A DNA stretch of 64,000 bases from Humulus lupulus (GCF_963169125.1 NC_084794.1:88271018-88335017); one strand, 5' to 3'; shown: positions 23,553 to 35,007, counted from the first letter of the stretch. Translations and numbers: made by a program. The notes: a model not told the origin generated them from the letters alone.

Positions 23553-23699
23553 GACGCTTCTCGTTTACGTATTTTGAACACTTTTTTATTGTAATTCTCT
23601 TTTTATGTGAGGCGTTTCCGCCTCGAGACAATTTGCTCAACCTGTTTTACATATATATTTTTATGCATTTGGTCAGAATTCATCTCTTTATTTTTATGA
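23553..23699 (+). other. 3' flank of antisense gene
   Basis: T-rich sequence after the stop. No distinct polyadenylation signal can be assigned with confidence. Confidence 0.4.
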
Positions 23700-24470
23700 A
23701 CTTAGTTCGAGTTAACTTTATCCGTATCCCGGGTTCTTTAAAGAATAACCACGGTCAACAAATTTTTGTTAACTTCTAAGTTTTATGACCTGGTTAAGAC
23801 CAGGAACTTATTTTGAAAAAAAAAACTTAGTTCGGGTCAACTTTTATCCGTATCCCGGGCTCTTTTAAAGAAGAACCACGGTCGACAAATTTTAGTTAAC
23901 TACTAAGTTTTATGACCTGGTTAAGACCAGGAACTTATTTTGAAAAAACTTAGTTCGGGTCAGCTTTTATCCGTATCCCGGGCTCTTTAAAGAAGAACCA
24001 CGGTTAACAAATTTTAGTTAACTTCTAAGTTTTATGACCTGGTTAAGACCAGGAACTTATTTTGAAAAAACTTAGTTCGCGTCAACTTTTATCCGTATCC
24101 CGGGCTCTTTAAAGAAGAACCACGGTTAACAAATTTTAGTTAACTTCTAAGTTTTATGACCTGGTTAAGACCAGGAACTTATTTTGAAAAAACTTAGTTT
24201 GCGTCAACTTTTATCCGTATCCCGGGCTCTTTTAAAGAAGAACCACGGTCAACAAATTTTAGTTAACTACTTCTAAGTTTTATGACCTGGTTAAGACCAG
24301 GAACTTATTTTGAAAAAAACTTAGTTCGCGTCAACTTTTATCCGTATCCCGGGCTCTTTTAAAGAAGAACCACGGTCAACAAATTTTAGTTAACTACTTC
24401 TAAGTTTTCTGACCTGGTTAAGACCAGGATAGGACTTAGTTTGTGATAACTCTTATCCGTAGATAAAACT
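23700..24470. repeat. Tandem repeat, six copies plus a partial, period 122-127 bp
   Basis: The anchor TATCCCGGG falls at 23725, 23851, 23974, 24096, 24218 and 24345. A seventh, degraded unit lies near 24430-24470. Each unit holds the dyad CCTGGT-TAAG-ACCAGG (6-bp stem, 4-base loop) and a GTTAAC...GTTAAC pair. Copies differ by a few substitutions, so the array is fairly homogeneous. Tandem arrays between pol and the 3' LTR are known in Tat elements and can seed satellites. Confidence 0.9.
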
Positions 24471-24516
24471 TAACACCTAAGTCGTTAAGGAGACCTGGAT
24501 ATATCCAGGTACCATA

Positions 24517-24527
24517 TGCCCCCCAAG
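24517..24527 (-). promoter_or_regulatory. Second, internal copy of the polypurine-tract sequence
   Basis: The 11-mer TGCCCCCCAAG is identical to that beside the 3' LTR (19915-19925). It lies 110 bases beyond the end of pol. The tandem repeat and antisense gene sit between the two copies. Confidence 0.55.
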
Positions 24528-24637
24528 TAACTGGGAAAGGGTCTTTCGTTGTTACTTTAAAATTACACTTGCAAATAACGAGAAACATTTGATTTTTATT
24601 TATATATGGAAGGTGACCTTCTAGGCCTTACAAATGT

Positions 24638-26128
24638 TCATTGATAATATTTCTTTAGGTGGATAGCATTCCAAGTCCGTGGGACCGCCCCTCCACCAAG
24701 TCGTGCTAACTTATAAGTTCCCTCTTTGATGATTTCGATGACCTGGTATGGTCCTTCCCAGCTTGGTCCCAAAACCCCATCTTTGGGATCTTTCCCGGCC
24801 AGGAAAAATCTCCTCAAGACCAAATCACCGACGCTAAAGGCACGTCTTTTGACCTTAGCGTTGAAGTAGCGAGTGATTTTCTGTTGATAATGGGCGAGCT
24901 GGAGTTGTGAATCCTCTCGCCTTTCATCCATTAAGTCTAAGGAGTGGCATAGGAGCTCGTGGTTCCCGTCTTGGTCGTAGGACCGGACCCTGTGCGACAG
25001 GACCTTCACCTCCACGGGGAGGACTGCTTCACTTCCAAAGGTTAGGGAGAAAGGAGTGTGGCCCGTGGGAGTCCGATGTGAGGTCCTATAGGCCCACAGA
25101 ACTTGGGGGAGCTGTTCTGGCCAGATCCCCTTTGCCTCATCTAGCCTCTTCTTGAGGCTTGCCTTCAGAGTTTTATTGACAGCCTCGACCTGGCCGTTCG
25201 TCTGGGGATAGGCCACGGACGAGAAGCTTTTCACAATTCCGTGCCTTTCGCAAAATTCGGTGAACAGGTCGCTGTCAAATTGAGTGCCATTGTCGGAGAC
25301 GATCTTTTTGGGTAGGCCAAATCGACATATGATGCTCTTAACCACGAAGTCTAGCACCTTTTTCGATGTTATTGTCGCCAACGGCTCTGCTTCGGCCCAC
25401 TTGGTGAAGTAGTCAATGGCGACCACGGCGTAACGGACCCCGCCCTTTCCGGTGGGCAGGGTGCCTATTAGATCTATCCCCCAAATGGCGAAGGGCCAGG
25501 GAGACAAGATCATTTTTAGCTCGGTCGGAGGAGCCCGGGTAACCGCGACGAACCGCTGACACTTGTCGCACTTTTTTACATATGAGATCGAGTCTTTGGA
25601 CAGAGTCGGCCAGTAGTAACCCTGCCGAAGGATCTTCAAGGCCAGGCTTTGCCCCCCAGTGTGATCTCCGCAGAATCCGTCATGAACTTCTTGCAGGATG
25701 GCCTTCGCTTCACTTGGAAGAACGCACCGGAGGAGGGGTAAGGAATGCCCACGTCGGTACAACACCCCCTCGACTAGCGTATATCTCGGAGCTTGATAAA
25801 GGACTCGCCGTGCGTCGTTGCGCCCTTCAGGTAACTTGCCCTCGATGAGGAACTCAACAATGGGAGTCATCCAGGTCGGCCTGATGTCAATCATCCCAAT
25901 ATCTGCTCGATCTCCGTCTATGCTGGGCTTGTCCAAGAACTCAACTGGCACCAACCCTAGGGTTTCTGCCTCTCCCAAGGTGGCGAGAGCATCTGCATTG
26001 GCGTTCAGCTCCCGAGGTATCTGTTCGATCGACCCTTGCCCAAAAGACAGTTCGGATTTTACCTTAGCCAAATAGGAGGCCATCTTGGGACCCCGCGCCT
26101 GATACTCGCCTAGGACCTGATTCACCAC
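24638..26128 (-). pseudogene. Tat element: end of second RNase H and integrase
   Basis: This 496-codon open stretch continues the frame of the RT part after the TAG at 26132-26134. It first completes the archaeal-type RNase H (NANADALATL, last catalytic Asp). It then shows the HHCC finger (HDGFCGDHTGG ... CDKCQRF) and the integrase core (WGIDLIG, SDNGTQFDSDLF, NGQVEAVNKTL), with all DDE residues present. Near the end it has SWEGPYQVIEI and TWNAIHLKKYYQ, the usual Tat ending with no chromodomain. It would join cDNA to the host genome. The domain itself looks intact and only the upstream stops disable it. Confidence 0.93.
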
Positions 26129-26131
26129 GAG

Positions 26132-28408
26132 CTAGGAGTCGCTAAAGCATTGGACAGAGCTTGCCTTTAGCTCGCTGGCTATCCTAAGTCCAACTAACAA
26201 GGCCTCATACTCTGCCTCGTTGTTAGACGCCTTGAACCCGAACCTCAGCGCCGAGTGGAATCTATGCCCCTCTGGGGATATCAGAATGATTCCGGCCCCA
26301 GAGCCGTTCTCGTTAGATGAGCCATCAACGAAGATCCTCCACGATGAATCTGAGGAGGTGAGCTGATGTGAGTCTTCCGATGGGAACTCATGGAATCCCG
26401 CGCATTCTGCCACGAAGTCGGCCAAGGCTTGACTTTTTATGGTAGTTCGGGGAGTATAGAAAATCTCGAACTGACTGAGTTCGACCGCCCACTTTATCAA
26501 GCGTCCCGAGGCTTCAGGCTTTTGCAAAACCTGCCTTAGAGGCTGATCAGTCATGACGTGTACAGAGTGGGACTGGAAGTATGGCCTGAGTTTTCGCGAG
26601 GCCGTGATTAGGCAGAACGCCAGTTTTTCCATCAACGGGTACCTTGACTCAGCTCCGAGGAGTCTCTTGCTGATGTAATAAACCGGTTTCTGAGCCTGGT
26701 CCTCTTCTCGCACCAGAACAGCACTAGCTGCGTCCTCAGTGAAGGCCATGTAGAGGAAAAGAGGTTCTCCTACCTTGGGCTTTGACAGCACAGGTGGCTC
26801 AGCCAGGTGCGTTTTTAGGTCGAGGAATGCGCTTTCACACTCCACTGTCCATTCGAACTTCTTGTTTCCCCGGAGCAGGTTGTAGAAAGGTAAACACTTG
26901 TCGGTCGATTTGGAAATGAACCGGTTCAGTGCTGCCACCCTTCCTGTGAGGCCTTGGACATCTTTCCGCGACCTGGGGGAAGGAAGCTCGAGCAATGATC
27001 TGATCTTGTCGGGGTTTGCCTCGATTCCTCGGGTATTGACTATGAAACCCAAGAATTTCCCCGATGCGACACCGAAAGTGCACTTCTGAGGATTGAGCCT
27101 CATGCCATATTCTCGCAGTATGTTAAAGCATTCTTCCAGATCGGTGACGTGGTTGCCGGCAATCTTTGACTTGACAAGCATATCATCGACGTACACTTCC
27201 ATGTTTTTCCCGATCTGATCCGCGAACATTCTATTTACCAGCCTTTGGTAGGTAGCCCCGGAATTCTTAAGACCGAACGGCATGACCTTATAGCAATAGA
27301 CATTAGTCGGGGTCATGAAGCTGGTATGATCCTGGTCTGCTGGATTCATCGCGATCTGATTGTAGCCCGAGTACGCGTCCATGAAGGACATGAGCTCGTG
27401 CCCCGCCGTGGCATCCACCAGTTGATCGATCCTCGGCAACGGAAAGCAATCCTTGGGGCAGGCTTTATTCAGGTCGGAAAAGTCGATACAGGTTCGCCAT
27501 TTCCCATTGGGTTTTGGAACTAATACAGGATTGGCAACCCAAATGGGAAATCTGGCTTCGCGGATAAAGCCACATTTTTTGAGCCGGGCCACTTCTTCTT
27601 CAAGGGCTTCGGCTCGGGTCGTCCCTAATCGCCTCTGCTTTTGAGACTTGGCAGGGACGCTTTTGTCGAGGTGGAGCGTGTGCATGATTACGCTTGGACT
27701 GATCCCTATCACGTCCTCGTGCGACCATGCGAATACGTCCAGGTTCTTTTTCAGAAACGCAGTCAGTTCCGCCTTTCTTCTATCGCAGAGGTTCTTTCCG
27801 AGCTTAACCGTCCGTGACGGGTTTTGTTCATCGATGCCTACCTCCTCGAGATCTTCAATAGCTTGGAGCTCGGACCTGTCCTCGCCTACTCGGGGGTCAA
27901 TGTCCTCGCTTAGGGCGAGCTTTTCATCTTCGGAAACCCGAGGTTTTTCAATCTCAGGGGCCGCCTTGGGTCCCTGTGATTCCTCTTCATCCTGAATGGC
28001 CATCGTCACCTGCCCGGGTTTAGATTTTCCCTTCATGGAAATGTTGTAGCATTCCCTGGCAGCGACCTGATCGCCCTTGATAGTGCAGACCCCTGTTGAA
28101 GTAGGGAACTTCATGGCGAGGTGCCGGACGGACGTGATAGCTTCGAAAGCAACGAGCGTAGGTCGGCCCAAAATTGCATTGTAGGCGGCGGAGTAGTCAA
28201 TGACTACGAATTCGAGTAGTTTGGACACTGTTCGGGACTCGTCCCCTAGGGTGATCACCTGCTCAATCGTTCCTATCGCTGCTGACCCTTCTCCTGAAAA
28301 ACCATATAGCATCATCGAGGTTGCCTTCAGCTCGGAGACGGTCAGACCCATTTTTTCTAAGGTGGAACGGAATAGGAGGTTCACCGAGCTCCCATTGTCC
28401 ACTAACAC
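26132..28408 (-). pseudogene. Tat element: protease, reverse transcriptase, RNase H and archaeal-type RNase H
   Basis: 758 codons are open. Protease is at the start (VDNGSSVNLLF, active site D-N-G). RT has WRTCIDFSDLNKACPKD, PFGLKNSGATYQRLVN and the catalytic YVDDMLVKS, roughly residues 240-430. The first RNase H follows (about 520-660). The second, archaeal-type RNase H starts at about 690 (IFVDGSSNENGSG, NNEAEYEALLVGL, CFSDS), its Asp-Glu-Asp visible. The stretch ends at a TAG where QLVVNQ would be expected as Q, a CAG-to-TAG change. It starts just after a TGA at 28409-28411 that breaks RRVR-R. The equivalent codon in the old Tat copy near 56140 is CGA, which supports a CGA-to-TGA mutation. 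Confidence 0.94.
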
Positions 28409-30952
28409 TCACCTTACTCTCCGGTTGGCGAGCTGGACTGCTACGACCAAGGGATCGTTATGAGGGAATTGGACATGTCTCGCGTCTTCCTCCGTGAAAG
28501 TGATCGGTTGTTTCTCTAATCTTTGTTGTTTTGATTGACGCTGTTCTGGGACGAACTCCCCTCCATTGTGGGTCTTCAACTCATTTATGTACCTCTTCTG
28601 GGCGCCTCTGCTCGTGCCAGCCATGTGTGGTCCTCCAGAGATGGTGGAAATCTCTCCCTCGACCACGGGGGGAAGGACGTCCTGATCTACTCGAGGTCCA
28701 GGTTGACTGGCTGGGATCTCCGGAGCGGGTCAACTTGTCGGGACCCTGTTTCACGAGTATTGCGCCAACGGACCTGCTCGGATGAGAGTCTCGATTTCAT
28801 CTTTGAGGTGCCTGCAGTCGTCGGTATTGTGCCCGACGTCGTTATGAAAACGGCAGAATTTAGAAGCGTCTCTCTTTCCCTTAGGGTGCTTTATTGGCTT
28901 CGGTCTTTTCCAGGGGACTCGCGTAGCGTTGGCCAGGAAAATATTCTCTCTGGTTTGGGTGAGCTCGGTATACGTTGTGAACACGGGCTTGAATTTATCC
29001 ACAGACTTATTCTTCTTTTGACCGTGCTGGATGTTTTCACCATTCCCTTTTCTTTTGCCGCCACCGGGCTGGTTACTCTGCGTGACGTCGGGAGTCGCTG
29101 CTACGATCTCTGTTCCCGTCCCAGTGGGCTTCTCGAGGACCTGGCTGGTCCCTGCGGCTGAAGCTTCAGCTTCTTCCAAGTTTATCCACTCTTGGGCTCT
29201 GTTAAGGAATTCACTAACTGAGCTGACCCCTCTCCTTTGAATATCCTTCCACAGATCTCCGCCTACTAAGATCCCGGTCCTCATAGCCATGAGTTTGGAG
29301 CTGTCGTCGGCGTCTCTGGCCCGAGCAGCGACATTCACAAATCTGCTCAAGTAGGCTTTTAGCGTTTCTCCAGGTTGCTGTCTCACGTTAGCTAGGGAGT
29401 CGGCCTGGACCCTGGCGGCCTGAGAGGCGCGGAATGCCCTCTTGAAGTCAGCCGAAAAGGTCTTCCAGGAGCTGATTGACTGCCTTTTACTTTGTTTGAA
29501 CCACTGCCTGGCAGGTCCAGTTAGGGTGGAAGGAAAGATCAAGCAACGAAGCTCTGGCCCGATGTTATGAGCCATCATTAGGGTGTTGAACATCCCTAAG
29601 TGGTCAGATGGGTCTCCATCCCCGTTGAACTTTGACAAGTGAGGCATACGAAAGCCAGAAGGGTATGCCGTTGCTGCTATGTTGGGGACGAAGAGCTCCA
29701 TCTCATCCCCTGAATCATATTCGTCTTTTTCTTTTTCCGATAGGAGCTTCTTCATCAGCTCCTCCATTTGAGTTAAGCGCTCTAGGGTTTTGTCCTGAGA
29801 TCCTGGGTTATTCCGGGGCTGTTCAACAGCTCTGGACCCGTTGTACATATTAGGCGGGTTGTTGCCCCTCCTATCTGGAGATAGGTCATTTGGGGCATTC
29901 CCTCCATTACGTACTTCGGATTGGACCCCAACTGAGCGGGCCTGGCTATCATCCCTAACTCGATCCTCTCTGTGAGAGTTGAGGCGATCTCGAAGGTCGC
30001 CTCCCTGGGTATTATGGTGACTTTGTGCTGAACTTAGTCGCTGTCGCAGGTCTCCTCCCGAAAGATCACTCCGTGCACTACCGGTCCAGTGACTCCTGCT
30101 GGACAGGCTCGAGGTGCGTCTTTGGCGGCTCCGACCTGATCCTTCCCCCGGCACCCTGCTGCGCCAGGAAGGCCCGGCCGATGGCGGGTCTCTCGTACTA
30201 TTTCCGTAGGTCGGGATGTCTCAGACGGTCTGAGGAGACGGATATCTGATGGGAGAAGGAGGATGCCTGACCGGAGAGGCGATCCTAGTGCCGTCCGGAC
30301 GGACTAAATTTGGTGGGGCCCTCTCGGCCCTGCCAGCTTGATGGTTTCGCGCTGGGAGAGCTGGACGAGGAACTGGACGTTCTTCGGGGACGGGCTGACG
30401 TCTCCGGATCCCCTCGGCCCTCCTTTGGGAATTCCCTCGATCTCTTCTGGGCGTCCTCGAGGAAGGCTGAGAGCTAGGGGTTGAGGTTCTAACCGAACGG
30501 CTGTACTGCTGCTGTTCGGTCTGAGGCATTTCCCTGAAGTTTGCCTCTTGATGGTGCGTTGAAGGGGTGGAGTTGGCTGCAGGGAGTCTACCCGAACGGC
30601 TATGCCTGGATCGATTACTCCGGCGAGACTTAGGAGCCTCGCCTTGCCTCTCTCCAACGTTACCGTTGGTTGTGAGAGGGGGTAGTCGACTCAGAATATC
30701 CTGGATTTGCTGACCAGCTGCTGCTAGCTGGCTCCGCAGCTGAGCATTCTCCATCTCCACCGCAGTGTAATAACATGGATTCGGATTAGGCGGCCGGGGC
30801 GCCGAACTACCAGTGTCGTCTTGGCCGGCCGGCTGCTTTCCTGGCCTCTGCTGGACTTCAGGAACTGGCTCATCAGGGAGGGCAACATGGCGGGCCTCCT
30901 GCCCATCATGTTGTTCTGTCTCGTTGCCATGTTTGGATCGAGTGGTCACCAT
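28409..30952 (-). pseudogene. Tat element gag and gag-protease linker
   Basis: The ATG at 30952 lies 55 bases inside the 5' LTR. The N-terminal 243 residues are basic and Ser/Arg/Pro-rich. TGA at 30221 interrupts, then 30154-28751 gives the capsid domain (FNGDGDPSDHLGMFNTLM, LTGPARQWFKQ, AYLSRFVNVAARA). A variant knuckle follows (CRFHNDVGHNTDDC, C-x2-H-x4-H-x4-C), common in Tat. Stops at 28751 and 28730 are followed by the linker [20 protein letters not shown]. The frame is the same throughout and continues into pol, so these are point stops, not frameshifts. Tat relatives such as Ogre use splicing near gag-pro, so one stop in this zone could be natural. Confidence 0.9.
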
Positions 30953-30985
30953 AGTTGTATGTTTGTGGTAGTACTAATCAGACTT

Positions 30986-31007
30986 GCTCTCAATGAAAGC
31001 ACCAAAC
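30986..31007 (-). promoter_or_regulatory. Primer-binding site region of Tat element
   Basis: Directly inside the 5' LTR the minus strand reads GTTTGGTGCTTTCATTGAGA, ending in GC. A diverged version follows the old Tat LTR at 54041. The priming tRNA is not assigned here. Confidence 0.6.
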
Positions 31008-31783
31008 TGTTGACGCGGTTCTTCGGCAACAGATAATTAAGAGAAGAAGAGAAAGAGATTAGTACTTAAAAGTAGAACCGTCACAGATATGAAATCTTTG
31101 TGGAAAGAACTAGGTGACTCCAGACACGTTTTTAAGTGGTTCGAAGGTTAAAATCCTTCTACTCCACTAGTCAATATTATTGATCTTTTCTCGGTAATTG
31201 GTTTACAAAGTACATAATTCTTACAAGACTATTTTTCCAACCCCTATCAACTCCCAGGGTCTCCATATTTATAGGAGAAGGCACCTGGAAGTTGGTAGGG
31301 AGGTCATCCCGTGACCTTACCATTTGTCATATCAAGTCTGTGATATTCATGATTAATTCCTAAACCTGACACACAAGTGTGGTCTAATCAGTATGGAAGG
31401 AGATAATGGGCCGCACGGCCCAACTCGTCCGTGGGTGTCTGAATACGCACGTTCCTGCTGCGTGTCCGAGAAGTCAGGGGGATATCGGACACGTGATGGC
31501 AGGATTATGCACGTTTATCTTGCGTGTTGACTTCCCATAGGGTCAGAGCTTCCTGAGAAGCTCGCTACCGGAGCAATCCATAACCCGAGCTGATCCATCA
31601 GTGGTCGCCGGATGTTGTTCCCAGCTCCTGGTGCAACAAGAGGGAGCTGGAAACAGGACCCCCTTGAGCTGGAAAGGGCCCGTCCTGAAAATAGAGCCTC
31701 TGGCCTGTGGGAGCCTCGGACTAAATATGATTCAGTCCGAGGATCGTCCTGCTAAACAGCCCGTGGGAAAACCAGGGCGTACA
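31008..31783 (-). repeat. 5' LTR of Tat element
   Basis: It is the same length as 19137-19912, with differences noticed only at three positions (around 19467, 19736 and 19869 of the left copy). The minus-strand TATA box is at 31266-31273. Confidence 0.93.
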
Positions 31784-32827
31784 CATACATATCCTTATTT
31801 CGTCAATCTTTTCACCATTTAATCACAAAATCAGCAAGCATAAATCACCATGAATTTTATCTTTTACCTCATGCCTCATAAAATTCATACAAGATCATTC
31901 ATGTTTCATAAACACAATAATGCACAAATCCTAACATGCTCTTATTATACAAATAATTCAAATAACATAACTAACACATATTCATATACAACCTTATAAA
32001 ACTTATTCTTTTTTTTCTAATGAGTTCGTGCATGCAACCCAACAAAATAATAATACAACATGCATGAATAACATAAAACAAATCTTCATATATGCCTTTA
32101 TAATAAACCTAACATGATCCTATTATTTTTCATGCATACCATAATATATTGATACATAATCTCATATACACCCTATCATGTTTCTAGATTCACAATTGAT
32201 TTTAAAACATACAAGAAAAACAATCATGCTTGAACATCACCCCGAGGCTGAAACACCTAGGATACCCAACAAGAATTTACACAAAATCCTCACTTATATA
32301 CACATGAAACCTAGCATGTTTCTAACATGTATGAAACACAAGAAAATCAAACAACCCAATATGCCGAAACCCCATAGGCCGAAACATACATACATAAAAT
32401 CATAGAATATCATCAACATCATATTTCAATAATCATCTCATTACACATATTATGAACATACAACAATAAAAATCAAACCAACACCATAAACCCCTACCCA
32501 CGCCTAGATCAATCTCCCATGCATCAACATATTGAAAAATATCCACAAACCCAATAACTCAAGAGAACACCATAGCATTAGGGGTAGAGATTCAATACCT
32601 CTCTTGATTGTAAAATCAAGAACACAACTTGATCAACACCCAAGTGATAATCACCCTTGAATACCCTAGGGTTTTTGAAACCCATGAAGAAGAAGACCAT
32701 AGAAAAAGACTTAAGATAATGAGGAAGATAAAACTAAATCTTAAAACAACAAGGAATCATAAGAAAAACCATACCTAAGACCTCCTCTTTCTTCTTCCTT
32801 TCTTCTCCTCCTTCTCTCTCTTTCACG

Positions 32828-32853
32828 CCTCTCTCTCTCTCTCTCTCTCTCCT
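32828..32853. repeat. (CT)n microsatellite in chromovirus LTR
   Basis: A perfect CT run. The partner LTR has a longer run at about 52389-52417. On the minus strand it lies in the probable GA-rich leader just after the TATA box. Confidence 0.8.
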
Positions 32854-33394
32854 TCTCTCTAATTTCAGCAGCCACAAGCAAAAGAATGCCAAGGCTTCCA
32901 TACTCTCCTATTTATAGCCTCTAGTGACCTAACCTTAAGAAAAGGACTCAAGTGTGAAAAGCCAAATTCCTATCCCATAATTTAAGCTAAATCCCATTAT
33001 TTCCTCTCCTTACACCTCACCTAAACCCTTATCCTAATGTGAACCAAATCAAAAATAAACATTGTCATCTCTTCCTACAAGATGACAACTTATATTTCTT
33101 TTCTTTTCTTTTCTATTTTCTTTTCTTTTCATAATAAAAGGAAAAATGCTCAAGACTCACATTTGGTCTAGATTCATACTACCCTTTCCTTTTCTATAAT
33201 GGGAACAATAACTAAATAAATAAATAAAAGAAAAATAAAACACATTCACATACACACACACATTTTGGTACACACTTAAAATAAAAAAATAACCTATTTT
33301 AATCACATCAATTGTCACACTTATTTAAAATGTAACACTAATAGTAAAAGAAACAAGTTACACAATTATTCACATATTAAAAATAAATAATCAA

Positions 33395-34788
33395 GGGTTG
33401 TCAAGGGGGTGCTTGATAGCTTTGCTTCTGCCACAGGACTTTCTATAAACTCAGGAAAGTCGCTTGTATTTTTTGGTGGAGTTTCTAACACCGATAGAAC
33501 TAGAATTGCTCATGAGTTAAATCTGACAGAAGGATTATTTCCTCTTAATTATCTTGGGGTCCCTATGAGGCCTACAAAATGGAAGCATGAAGACTGTGAG
33601 GTTATCCTTCAGAAATTTTGCTTGAAAATTCAGAATTGGGCGAGTATACACTTGTCTTTTGCTGGCCGGATTCAGCTCATAAATTCAGTGTTGCTTGGGC
33701 TTCAAAACTATTGGATGTCTATCTTTGTTTTGCCTCAAAGCATAGTTAAGGATATTGAGAAGATCTTTAGGGGCTTTCTGTGGGGCTCAGCTGGACAGAG
33801 AAGTAAGTTACACATTCCCTCTTGGCAGAAGGTTTGTCTCCCTAAAGCCTATGGAGGTTTGGGTTTCAGAGAAGGAGCTACTTGGAACCGAGCTGTGTTA
33901 GCTAAATATGTTTGGGCTTTATCAGCTAAACCTGATCTACTTTGGGTTAAATGGATCCATTCCATTTATTTGAAAGGTGTTAACTTCTGGAATTATGACT
34001 TAATAGCATATTGCAGTTGGTATTGGCGAAAGCTATGTCATCTCAGGGATCATTTTAGGCCTACTGATATTAACTCTGCTGGTGTGCAAGGGAGATTTAA
34101 AACTGCTAGATTGTACAATAGTCTCTTAGTTCAGCAAAGGGATGAGTTCTACAGAACTATTTGGAGTAGAATCATTCTTCCAAATCACAGGTTTATGCTT
34201 TGGCAAGTTGTAAACTCTCATCTGTTAACCAGAGACAACCTTAGCAGAATGCAAATTCAACTAGCCTCTGAGTTGTGCCCTGTCTGTGATACAATTCAGG
34301 AAAGCCACTCCCATCTTTTCTTTGAGTGTAACTTCTCTACTCAGCTGGTTAAATGCGTATTTGATTGGTTGGGGTTTATTGCTTGGCCTCTAGATTATCA
34401 TAGCTGGTTGGTGTGGTTGGCTAGAGCCCGGAAAGGAGTAAAAGCTGATATTGTGAATCTAGTTTGTGCTGCTGTCACTTATAGCATATGGAAAAACAGG
34501 AATAAATGTTTTCATGAAGGCTATTCTTCCACAGTACTGAAGCTAACCCAGGATATTAAGTATACTACTAAATATAGGCTAAATATAGTGTCCAAAAGTC
34601 ATATTTTAGTTAAGGATCAATTGTATATTCGGCATCTTCAATGTAGCTAATAGCTTACTGTTCTGATGTGTAGTTGTTTGGTTTCCTGTTGCTGTTGGAG
34701 TCAATGACTCAATTGTTTTGATCATTTGTAATGTTCATTTGTTCAGTGAAGTCCATTTTCTTCTTGATCAAAAAATAATAATAATAAT
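33395..34788 (+). mobile_element. 5'-truncated LINE insertion in chromovirus LTR
   Basis: The flanks carry the 14-base target duplication AAATAAATAATCAA (33381-33394 and 34789-34802). The other LTR has the empty site near 52930-52945. The insertion ends in an A-rich (ATA)n tail. Only the last 1.4 kb of a LINE is present, as is usual after incomplete reverse transcription. Confidence 0.9.
33409..34650 (+). CDS. LINE ORF2 C-terminal fragment (end of RT and zf-RVT domain)
   Basis: 413 codons are open. The start is the end of the RT domain (FASATGLSINSGKS, YLGVPMRPTKW, SFAGRIQLINSVL, GGLGFREGATWNRAVLAKY), as in plant non-LTR elements. Next comes the C-terminal zinc domain (WSRIILPNHRFMLWQVVNSHLLTRDNL, CPVCDTIQESHSHLFFEC), the zf-RVT family. 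The endonuclease and catalytic RT core are missing because of 5' truncation, so the fragment cannot retrotranspose. The first Met or Val is simply the first open codon, not a real start. There are no internal stops, which suggests a fairly recent insertion. Confidence 0.9.
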   Translation: MLDSFASATGLSINSGKSLVFFGGVSNTDRTRIAHELNLTEGLFPLNYLGVPMRPTKWKHEDCEVILQKFCLKIQNWASIHLSFAGRIQLINSVLLGLQNYWMSIFVLPQSIVKDIEKIFRGFLWGSAGQRSKLHIPSWQKVCLPKAYGGLGFREGATWNRAVLAKYVWALSAKPDLLWVKWIHSIYLKGVNFWNYDLIAYCSWYWRKLCHLRDHFRPTDINSAGVQGRFKTARLYNSLLVQQRDEFYRTIWSRIILPNHRFMLWQVVNSHLLTRDNLSRMQIQLASELCPVCDTIQESHSHLFFECNFSTQLVKCVFDWLGFIAWPLDYHSWLVWLARARKGVKADIVNLVCAAVTYSIWKNRNKCFHEGYSSTVLKLTQDIKYTTKYRLNIVSKSHILVKDQLYIRHLQCS

Positions 34789-35007
34789 AAATAAATAATC
34801 AAACAAATAATTAAAAAAAATTAATTCAAAAAGATTATACCAAAAAATTCTAACAATTTATTTAGATTAACAAACAACTAAATAAAGCAAACAACAACTA
34901 AATAAAATAAACAACCTTTAAATATAAAAATTCACCACACTTAATACTTAAATAAAATAAAACACAAAAAATTTAATAAATTAAAAAAATAAATTTGGTG
35001 CACTACA

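Larger units (their letters stand above)
19137..31783 (-). mobile_element. Tat-lineage Ty3/gypsy retrotransposon with antisense gene, TSD CATAC
   Basis: The 776-bp LTRs at 19137-19912 and 31008-31783 differ at three positions by eye. CATAC lies on both flanks (19132-19136 and 31784-31788). The other chromovirus LTR shows the empty site with a single CATAC near 51366. On the minus strand, gag-protease-RT-RNase H-archaeal-type RNase H-integrase form one frame from 30952 to 24638. The second RNase H is the hallmark of the Tat lineage (Ogre, Retand, Grande). Between integrase and 3' LTR lie a tandem repeat and an antisense intron-containing gene. It is structurally complete but carries five in-frame stops. 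Confidence 0.94.
17076..35007 (-). repeat. 3' LTR of chromovirus, in three pieces
   Basis: The pieces are 17076-19136, 31789-33394 and 34803-35007, together about 3.87 kb. The Tat insertion lies between the first two and the LINE between the last two. A minus-strand TATA box (TATAAATA) is at 32909-32916, followed by a CT-rich (GA-rich on minus) leader. This puts the probable transcription start about 0.6-0.7 kb into the LTR and leaves a very long R-U5. The piece 17500-17660 is rich in CATCATAA-like cryptic repeats. Confidence 0.9.

Noticed and set aside
24907..28463. Many plus-strand ORFs of 60-115 codons opposite Tat pol
   Set aside because: They are the complement of the conserved RT/RNase H/integrase frame in GC-rich DNA and have no recognisable domains.
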